From an uncultured Bacteroidia bacterium (GTDB lineage Bacteria; Bacteroidota; Bacteroidia; Bacteroidales; UBA932), in NCBI GenBank assembly GCA_902797895.1, contig CADBUS010000133.1, positions 1-5,392 of the forward strand: a stretch of DNA of 5,392 bases, read 5' to 3'. Under the pieces are notes generated by a model. The model saw only the letters and a list, made by a program, of their open reading frames with translations. It made no database searches and had not been told where the DNA came from. Shown in pieces: positions 1 to 5,392 of this stretch. Position 1 is the stretch's first letter. The number at the start of each line of letters is the position of its first letter. The translations under genes were made by a program, and so were the position numbers.

Positions 1-608
1 AGGCCGCTCCTGTAAAGAAGGCTGCTCCTGTAAAGAAGGCCGCTCCTGTAAAGAAGGCTGCTCCTGTAAAGAAGGCCGCAACGATTACTAAAAAAGTTGT
101 GGAAAAGGTTGAAAAACAGAAAACAGCTTCGGTTAAGGGGCCGGAGGTAAAGAATCCTCCTGTGCCTGAGTCTGCACTCGGTACAATAAAAATTAAGCCT
201 CATTCAGTAGATAAACATACAACATCACCGGTTGTTATGACTAACGAGAAACCTAAGAATTTTGGCGTTCCGCCGTCAATAAGCAATAAGAGAAGGCTTG
301 TGGTAAGCTATTCCAATATGAAAGAGGAGCTTGCACAGGCTTTCAAGGAGAAATATCCAAAGGGCTATTCAGACTATATGGGAGACCTCTTTAAGGTAGA
401 TAAGCCCGATGGTACCTCTTTTTATGCAATTACCTTTGAGACAGAGGATACTGTATATCTTATCAAGATGGTTGTTACAATAGACAGGCTTGAGGATGCA
501 CAGAGTTCTCTATTCCCTGAATCTGAGTCTGATGTGCCAACAGAGGGAGAGACCTTCCCTGATGACAATACAGAGAATATGTCTGACTCTGATGAAGATA
601 TGGATTAG
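1..608 (+). CDS. Partial small protein: basic AAPVKK repeats, folded core, acidic C-terminal tail (function unknown)
   Basis: The frame is open from the window edge (first full codon at base 3) to the TAG at 606-608, so the 5' end is missing. An internal GTG at 99 is in frame but is not a convincing start, because coding continues upstream through the repeats. Of 201 visible residues, 1-26 are alanine/proline/valine/lysine repeats and about 27-96 are a low-complexity linker rich in Lys, Pro, Val and Thr. Residues about 97-165 form a plausible compact alpha/beta domain starting at RRLVVSYSNMKEEL. The last 34 residues have 13 Asp/Glu and no Lys/Arg. There is no membrane segment in the visible part, so a cytoplasmic protein is likely. 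Lysine-rich repeats of this kind occur in histone H1-like and other nucleic-acid-binding proteins, so DNA or RNA binding is possible but only inferred. I recall similar conserved hypothetical proteins in Bacteroidales, without a known role. The coding call is firm; the function is not known. Confidence 0.85.
   Translation, partial: AAPVKKAAPVKKAAPVKKAAPVKKAATITKKVVEKVEKQKTASVKGPEVKNPPVPESALGTIKIKPHSVDKHTTSPVVMTNEKPKNFGVPPSISNKRRLVVSYSNMKEELAQAFKEKYPKGYSDYMGDLFKVDKPDGTSFYAITFETEDTVYLIKMVVTIDRLEDAQSSLFPESESDVPTEGETFPDDNTENMSDSDEDMD
3..74 (+). repeat. In-frame 18-bp tandem repeat (four copies) encoding AAPVKK
   Basis: Four contiguous 18-base units (3-20, 21-38, 39-56, 57-74) each encode Ala-Ala-Pro-Val-Lys-Lys. 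They are identical except for the first alanine codon, which alternates GCC, GCT, GCC, GCT, so the DNA is also two perfect copies of a 36-base unit. A fifth unit starts at 75 (GCC GCA) but then diverges. The two bases before position 3 fit the end of a preceding lysine codon, so the array probably extends beyond the window. Because the unit is six codons long, gain or loss of copies keeps the reading frame. Confidence 0.97.
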
Positions 609-2346
609 AAAAACCTTAGATAAGATGCCTGAGCAGAGGAGGATTCTTCTGCTCGCTATTGTTGTTGGTCTTGGGTGCGGTGCTGCCGCCACTATTCTTC
701 TGAAAGCTATACATTTTGTACAGTGGATTCTCATTGGTTGGTTCAAAACTCCGGAATCGAGCCTGCTCTATTTGGTTTATCCGGGTATAGGTATGCTTAT
801 AGCCTATCTGCTTGTTAGATACTTGGTTAGAGATAACATAGGGCACGGAGTTACAAAAGTGTTGCTCGCTATATCCAAAAATAATTCCCAGATAAAACCT
901 CACAATACTTGGTCTTCTATGCTCACAAGTGCCATAACCATAGGCTTTGGTGGCTCTGTGGGTGCTGAGGCTCCCATTGTATATACAGGTGCCGCAATTG
1001 GCTCAAACATAGGGCGCATAGCAGGGCTTTCCTATAAGAATATGACCTTACTATTGGGTTGTGGAGCTGCCGGCGCTATAGGAGGAATATTCAAAGCTCC
1101 TATGGCCGGAGTGCTGTTCACTTTGGAGATTCTGCTCTTCAATATCTCTATGACCTCTATTTTGCCGCTTGTAATATCCTCTGTAACAGCAACTACCGTA
1201 ACTTATATATTTAGAGGAGATGCGGTAGCATTTCATAATACAATAACCCCTTTTCAACTTGGGAATCTACCTTATTATGTTCTTTTTGGTGTGATATGCG
1301 GCTTTGCCTCGCTCTACTTTACCAGAATGACCTTAAAGACAGAGGACAAAATAAAGGCTATAAAGAATCCTTGGAAGCGCTGGCTGCTTAGCGCTTTGGG
1401 CTTGGGAGTTCTCATATATATATTTCCTCCGCTCTATGGAGAAGGGTATGACAATCTTACCAACTTGCTCAACGGAAATGATTCGGGGGCATTAGATACC
1501 ACTTATTTTCCGCAACTTTTTTCTCTGCCGTGGATGATTCCTCTCTTTTTTGCCGGAGTATTTTTCTTTAAGGTTTTCTCAATGGCCTTTACAAATGCCG
1601 GTGGAGGAGTTGGTGGTACCTTTGGTCCCACTCTCTTTATGGGTGGAATTTTGGGTTTTGTGGTGGCAAGGAGCGCAACCCTGCTTGGAGTTGATATTCC
1701 GGAGACAAACTTTGTGCTTGTTGGAATGGCCGGCCTTATGGCAGCCGTTATGCAGGCCCCTATGACAGCTATCTTTCTAATTGCCGAAATCACAGGCGGT
1801 TATGAGCTATTGATGCCTCTTATCATTACATCTGCAATCTCCTACGCAACAATAAGGAGCTTTGAGCCATATTCCATCTACACCAAACGTATAGCAAAGC
1901 AAGGGCTCCTTCTTACTCACGATTCAGATCAGGCTGTGCTCACTCTGCTAAAGGTTACGGATGTTATTGAGAGGAATTTTACCATCGTGAAGATGAATAG
2001 CACTCTCGGCGATTTTATAAAAGATATAGCTCACTCCACAAGAAATATCTACCCTGTTTTGGATGGAAACTCTGTGATGAAGGGAGTTGTATATTTAGAT
2101 GATGTTAAAGAGGATATGTTTGAGAGCAGTAAATATGATACCTCGTATGTATATACTTATATGAAGCAGCCGGAGGCGTATGTCTATGAAGATGAGAGGA
2201 TGGAGAGCGTTATGGAAAAATTTGAGATTACAAAGGCTTGGAATCTGCCTGTAATAGACAGGGATGGGCACTATATAGGCTTTGTCTCAAAATCTAACAT
2301 ATTCTCTATCTATAGAGAGAGGCTGCAGGAGGTTTCTCACGATTGA
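592..2346 (+). CDS. ClC-family anion channel/transporter with C-terminal CBS pair
   Basis: Inner-membrane protein that moves chloride or a related anion, either as a channel or in exchange for protons. With the ATG at 592 it has 584 residues. The ClC membrane domain spans about 15-430, with hydrophobic helices throughout. GHGVT (84-88) sits at the GSGIP site. GAEAP (124-128) sits at the G(K/R)EGP site and keeps the gating glutamate, E126. FKAPMAGVLFTLEI (167-180), PLYGEGY (280-286), GGTFGP (341-346) and Y404, the counterpart of E. coli ClC Tyr445, follow. Two CBS domains, at about 455-510 and 520-578, form a cytoplasmic tail that in this family can bind nucleotides and modulate transport. I chose 592 over the ATG at 625 because the extra residues (MKIWIRKTLDK) match the position of a short N-terminal helix I recall in Bacteroides homologues. 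Neither start has a clear ribosome site. The frame stays open up to an ATG at 490, but that would overlap gene 1 by over 110 bases and is unlikely. The family call is firm; ion selectivity and mechanism are uncertain. Confidence 0.95.
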   Translation: MKIWIRKTLDKMPEQRRILLLAIVVGLGCGAAATILLKAIHFVQWILIGWFKTPESSLLYLVYPGIGMLIAYLLVRYLVRDNIGHGVTKVLLAISKNNSQIKPHNTWSSMLTSAITIGFGGSVGAEAPIVYTGAAIGSNIGRIAGLSYKNMTLLLGCGAAGAIGGIFKAPMAGVLFTLEILLFNISMTSILPLVISSVTATTVTYIFRGDAVAFHNTITPFQLGNLPYYVLFGVICGFASLYFTRMTLKTEDKIKAIKNPWKRWLLSALGLGVLIYIFPPLYGEGYDNLTNLLNGNDSGALDTTYFPQLFSLPWMIPLFFAGVFFFKVFSMAFTNAGGGVGGTFGPTLFMGGILGFVVARSATLLGVDIPETNFVLVGMAGLMAAVMQAPMTAIFLIAEITGGYELLMPLIITSAISYATIRSFEPYSIYTKRIAKQGLLLTHDSDQAVLTLLKVTDVIERNFTIVKMNSTLGDFIKDIAHSTRNIYPVLDGNSVMKGVVYLDDVKEDMFESSKYDTSYVYTYMKQPEAYVYEDERMESVMEKFEITKAWNLPVIDRDGHYIGFVSKSNIFSIYRERLQEVSHD

Positions 2347-2357
2347 TTGTTTGCAAT

Positions 2358-4499
2358 ATGAATAAATTGTATTTAGAAAATATAGCCTCGGCGATAGGTG
2401 TAAAACTCTGGCAAGTAGAGAATTGTATAGAGTTACTTGCAGAGGGGGCTACGGTTCCCTTTGTGAGCCGTTATCGCAAGGAGGCCACAGGTTCGCTTAC
2501 AGATGTTGAGGTAGCCGAGGTTAATTTCAGATACCTCAAATTTCAAGAGCTGGATAAGAGGAAAAATGCTGTAATAGCCTCTATTACCGAGCAGGAGAAG
2601 ATGACAGACGAGCTGATGAAGCAGATTGAGGAGTGTACAGATGCACAGCGGTTGGAGGATCTCTATCTGCCATATCGCCCAAAGAGAAAGACAAGGGCTA
2701 CCGTAGCTAAAGCCAATGGCTTGGAGCCTTTTGCACAGAGGATGCTCTCTCTTGATTTTCCGCAAATGATGAGTGTTGCCAAAGAGTTTGTAAATGAGAA
2801 TGTGCCTGATGTGGAGGCGGTATTGCAGGGGGCAAGGGATATTATAGCAGAGACTATTTCTGAGAATGTGCAGATTAGGGAGGAGCTCAGAAAATACTAT
2901 TCTCAATCGGGAGTATTGGAGTGTAAGGTTGCCAAAGGAAAAGAGGAGGAGGGTGAGAATTACAGCAACTACTTCAATTTTTCAGGCAAACTGCATAATA
3001 TGCCTTCTCACAGAGTTTTAGCCATATTAAGGGCAGATGAGCAGAAGATTCTCTCAATCAAGGTTTCGGCAGATGAAAATATCTCAAAAAGGATAATAAA
3101 CCGCCTCTTTCTGAATGGCAAAAGATGCTCTCCCCGCCAGCTTTACGAGCAGATAGAGCTTGCCGAGGAGGATTCTTATAAAAGGCTTCTCCATCCATCC
3201 ATTGAGAATGAGGTACTTAAAATGGCCAAAGAGAGGGCAGATTTGGAGGCGGTAAAGATTTTTGGAGATAATCTGAAGCAGCTACTGCTGGCTCCACCGG
3301 TTGGGCAGAAGCGTACCCTTGCAATAGATCCTGGCTTTAGAACGGGGTGCAAGGTGGTCTGCTTGGATGCCCAAGAGGCTCTACTCCATCACGATGTAAT
3401 AATGCCTCACCCTCCGCAGAACAAGAAGATGGAGGCTATGGATAAGATAATGGATATGGTGGAGAGGTTTGATATAGAGGTTATTGCAATAGGTAATGGA
3501 ACAGCCTCAAGGGAGACGGAGAGTTTTATCAAAAGGCTCTCTTTCGGCCACCCTGTTAAGATATACACAGTTAGTGAAGATGGGGCCTCTATCTATTCCG
3601 CCTCTGAAACGGCAAGAGAGGAGTTTCCGGACTACGATGTAACGGTAAGGGGAGCTGTATCTATCGGGAGGAGACTTATGGATCCTTTGGCAGAACTGGT
3701 TAAGATAGATCCTAAATCGTTGGGAGTTGGTCAGTATCAGCACGATGTAGATCAGACTCTGCTCAAGGAGAAATTAGATGAGGTGGTTGAGGGATGTGTG
3801 AACTCGGTGGGGGTTAATCTTAATACGGCAAGCACCCACTTGCTCTCCTATATCTCCGGAGTCGGACCTGTGCTGGCAAAGAATATAGTTAAGTATAGAA
3901 CTGAAAATGGGCCATTTAGAGGGCGTGGAGAGTTGCTGAATGTGCCACGCCTCGGCAAGAAGGTTTTTGAACAGGCGGCAGGCTTTTTGCGTATTCCCGA
4001 TGCGGTAAACCAGCTGGACAACACCTCTGTGCATCCTGAAAGATACGCACTTGTGGAAAAGATGGCAAAAGATGCAGGATGTTCTGTTGCCGAACTTATT
4101 AAGGATGAGCAGAAGATAAACTCAATAGAGTTGCAACGCTATGTTAGGGAAGATGTTGGTATGCCAACTCTTACAGATATTGTAGCTGAGCTGAAAAAGC
4201 CTGGCAGAGATATAAGGGAGGCCGCCAAAGAGTTCTCATTCTCACAGGAAATAAGCACTTTGGAGGATTTGAAGCAGGGTATGGAACTTCCCGGTATTGT
4301 AACAAACCTTACAGCCTTTGGCGCGTTTGTTGATATAGGAATCAAGCAGAACGGCCTTATACATATATCAAATATGGGGAGCGGCCGCTACATTAAATCT
4401 CCTTCTGATGTGCTGAAACTGCATCAGCATATAAAGGTAGAGGTTATGAAGGTAGATTTGAACAGAGAGAGAATAGAACTGAAACTGCTTGCCAAATAG
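2358..4499 (+). CDS. tex: Tex, S1-domain RNA-binding transcription accessory protein
   Basis: Cytoplasmic nucleic-acid-binding protein of the Tex/Spt6-related family. It is conserved across bacteria, linked in some species to transcription and toxin gene expression, and has no established enzymatic activity. The 713 residues match the usual length of the family. Domains in order: the Tex N-terminal helical region, with FVSRYRKEATGS at 35-46 and EDLYLPYRPKRK at 100-111; a YqgF/RNase H-like fold opening with LAIDPGFRTG (D324) and continuing through IAIGNGTASRETE (376-388) and DPLAELVKIDPKSLGVGQYQHDV; tandem helix-hairpin-helix motifs at about 491-555 (ISGVGP, then VPRLGKK); and a C-terminal S1 domain at about 642-712 with FGAFVDIG at 654-661. 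The ATG at 2358 aligns with the normal Tex N-terminus. An in-frame TTG at 2343 would add five residues (see findings). The gene starts 11 bases after the ClC stop, which suggests co-transcription. One familiar motif reads SIGRRLMDP (435-443) instead of the more usual SIARRLQDP. Confidence 0.97.
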   Translation: MNKLYLENIASAIGVKLWQVENCIELLAEGATVPFVSRYRKEATGSLTDVEVAEVNFRYLKFQELDKRKNAVIASITEQEKMTDELMKQIEECTDAQRLEDLYLPYRPKRKTRATVAKANGLEPFAQRMLSLDFPQMMSVAKEFVNENVPDVEAVLQGARDIIAETISENVQIREELRKYYSQSGVLECKVAKGKEEEGENYSNYFNFSGKLHNMPSHRVLAILRADEQKILSIKVSADENISKRIINRLFLNGKRCSPRQLYEQIELAEEDSYKRLLHPSIENEVLKMAKERADLEAVKIFGDNLKQLLLAPPVGQKRTLAIDPGFRTGCKVVCLDAQEALLHHDVIMPHPPQNKKMEAMDKIMDMVERFDIEVIAIGNGTASRETESFIKRLSFGHPVKIYTVSEDGASIYSASETAREEFPDYDVTVRGAVSIGRRLMDPLAELVKIDPKSLGVGQYQHDVDQTLLKEKLDEVVEGCVNSVGVNLNTASTHLLSYISGVGPVLAKNIVKYRTENGPFRGRGELLNVPRLGKKVFEQAAGFLRIPDAVNQLDNTSVHPERYALVEKMAKDAGCSVAELIKDEQKINSIELQRYVREDVGMPTLTDIVAELKKPGRDIREAAKEFSFSQEISTLEDLKQGMELPGIVTNLTAFGAFVDIGIKQNGLIHISNMGSGRYIKSPSDVLKLHQHIKVEVMKVDLNRERIELKLLAK

Positions 4500-4535
4500 T
4501 TAATAATTAGATTTTTGTAAGAATAGTTAAATAAT

Positions 4536-5392
4536 ATGAACGGTAGTATAAAACAACTCAGAGAGAGCAAATGGGCAAGATGGATTGTGCTTGCGTGCCT
4601 TGTTGTGCCAATGTTTGCCTCATACTTCTTTGATGATATGTTTTCCACACTTTCGCATATCTTCAAAACACCGGAGCTATTGCAGCTTGGCTGGAACTCA
4701 CAGGATTACGGTTTTTATGCAAGCGGCTACTCCTTCCTTTGCGTTTGGGGAGGGCTTATAGTTTGCGGTATGTTGCTGGATAAGTGGGGAGTAAGAAGAA
4801 CAGGCTCGCTCTTTGTTGGTATGATGGTAGCAGGTGCGGCGCTTGTAGCATACGCCATATCGGGCTCATTTGCAGATAGCGCTCTTGCCTCTTGGATGAG
4901 TGGTTTTATAGGAAAACCCTCTCTTACTATAGCCTACATAGGTTGTATGCTCTTTGGGCTTGGAAGTGAAATAGCAGGAGTGGCAGTAACTCGCTCTTTG
5001 GCTAAGTGGTTCAAAGGCAAGGAGATGGCATTTGCAATGGGGGCGCAGCTTGCCATAGCAAGATTGGGTACCGCTTTGGCATTGGTGCTCTCTCCTATAT
5101 TGGTTGGAGCGCACGAGGGCGGAGAGCTCTACACATTTGTTCAAACATTCCGTCCTGCCTTGATAGGGCTTGCTCTAATGATAGTGGGCCTTGTGCTGTG
5201 GAGTGTTTTCATTACAATGGATGCTAAGTTTGACAAGCAGACCGGCCTTACAGATAAAAAAGAGACCACAGAGGATGAAAAGTTCAGATTTTCAGACATA
5301 TTCAAGATTCTTTCAAACAAGAACTACATACTTATATCTCTGCTTTGCGTATTCTTCTACTGCTGCATAATCTCCTTCAAAAAGTTTGCAAC
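4536..5392 (+). CDS. Major facilitator superfamily transporter, N-terminal part (cut by window end)
   Basis: The ATG at 4536 opens a frame that stays open to the window edge, giving 285 residues and an incomplete codon. MFS proteins usually have 12 helices and 400-450 residues, so about a third is missing. Hydrophobic segments that fit transmembrane helices lie at about 13-32, 58-80, 91-110, 129-152, 166-188 and 206-228, with a seventh starting near 262. GMLLDKWGVRR (78-88) between helices 2 and 3 is the MFS motif A signature, and KWFKGKEMAFAMG (157-169) after helix 4 is also typical. The charged stretch at about 229-260 fits the central cytoplasmic loop between the two six-helix halves. It is an inner-membrane secondary carrier; the substrate cannot be told from this sequence. 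No Shine-Dalgarno motif precedes the ATG, and the upstream bases are AT-rich, as is common in Bacteroidota. It lies 36 bases after tex on the same strand and may be in the same transcript. Confidence 0.93.
   Translation, partial: MNGSIKQLRESKWARWIVLACLVVPMFASYFFDDMFSTLSHIFKTPELLQLGWNSQDYGFYASGYSFLCVWGGLIVCGMLLDKWGVRRTGSLFVGMMVAGAALVAYAISGSFADSALASWMSGFIGKPSLTIAYIGCMLFGLGSEIAGVAVTRSLAKWFKGKEMAFAMGAQLAIARLGTALALVLSPILVGAHEGGELYTFVQTFRPALIGLALMIVGLVLWSVFITMDAKFDKQTGLTDKKETTEDEKFRFSDIFKILSNKNYILISLLCVFFYCCIISFKKFA

Noticed and set aside
510..903. Minus-strand open frames at 510-746 and 616-903 opposite the ClC start
   Set aside because: They lie antisense to a well-supported ClC gene, have no recognisable domain and are rich in Cys, Arg and Ser as expected for shadow frames.
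1051..1793. Open frames inside the ClC gene: minus strand 1051-1257 and 1503-1793, plus strand 1550-1765
   Set aside because: They overlap conserved ClC membrane motifs and show no independent protein features, so they are out-of-frame shadows.
2433..2906. 157-codon minus-strand open frame inside tex
   Set aside because: It is the longest antisense frame, but its translation is low-complexity, Leu/Ile/Cys/His-rich and unlike a known family, and it lies wholly opposite conserved Tex sequence.
3660..3686. SIGRRLMDP in place of the usual SIARRLQDP in Tex
   Set aside because: Alanine to glycine and Gln to Met are mild changes in an otherwise intact domain, and Tex has no established catalytic activity there. 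This is likely normal divergence.
4453..4515. Bacteroidota -7-like elements: TAGATTTG at 4453-4460 and TAGATTTT at 4508-4515, as a promoter for the MFS gene
   Set aside because: The first is an exact match to TAnnTTTG but lies in tex codons with no TTTG at the right distance upstream. The second is imperfect, with only a short TTG 16 bases before it. Neither is enough to call a promoter.
4500..4535. Possible terminator between tex and the MFS gene
   Set aside because: The gap has a T-run (4512-4516) but no GC-rich inverted repeat before it, so no intrinsic hairpin can be supported.
3507..4666. Minus-strand open frames at 3507-3743, 3774-4034, 4139-4345 and 4424-4666
   Set aside because: All lie opposite the YqgF, helix-hairpin-helix or S1 parts of tex or the MFS start, and none has a motif or a plausible start context.
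4866..5227. Open frames at 4866-5144 (minus) and 5006-5227 (plus) inside the MFS gene
   Set aside because: The MFS frame is uninterrupted here and carries the family signatures. The alternatives are rich in Cys, Ser and Gly with no domain.

Overview
The window reads as ordinary Bacteroidota chromosome, most likely order Bacteroidales. The reasons are protein resemblances recalled from memory (a CBS-tailed ClC of the Bacteroides type, Tex, and an MFS carrier), the general absence of Shine-Dalgarno sequences before the likely starts, moderate GC with many ATA and AGA/AGG codons, and very tight gene spacing. I cannot name a genus.

Four genes lie on the + strand, and two run off the window edges. 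(1) Bases 1-608 hold the 3' part of a gene for a small protein with a Lys/Ala/Pro-rich repeat tract, a short folded core and a strongly acidic tail. Its function is unknown. (2) Bases 592-2346 encode a ClC-family anion channel or transporter with two C-terminal CBS domains. It overlaps gene 1 by 17 bases with the start I prefer. (3) Bases 2358-4499 encode Tex, a nucleic-acid-binding protein with an N-terminal Tex domain, a YqgF fold, helix-hairpin-helix motifs and an S1 domain. (4) Bases 4536 to the window end encode the N-terminal part of a major facilitator superfamily (MFS) transporter.

Gene junctions are a 17-base overlap, an 11-base gap and a 36-base gap, with no hairpin terminator in any of them, so co-transcription is likely. 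No shared pathway links the genes: two are membrane transporters, one is a housekeeping RNA/transcription factor, and one is unknown. No gene-free stretch exceeds 300 bases. I see no tRNA, rRNA, CRISPR array, insertion sequence or other mobile element.

I found no convincing new multi-gene system. The points most worth a second look are the in-frame 18-base tandem repeat with a 36-base higher-order period in gene 1, that protein's basic-to-acidic layout, and the non-canonical ion-pathway residues of the ClC protein.
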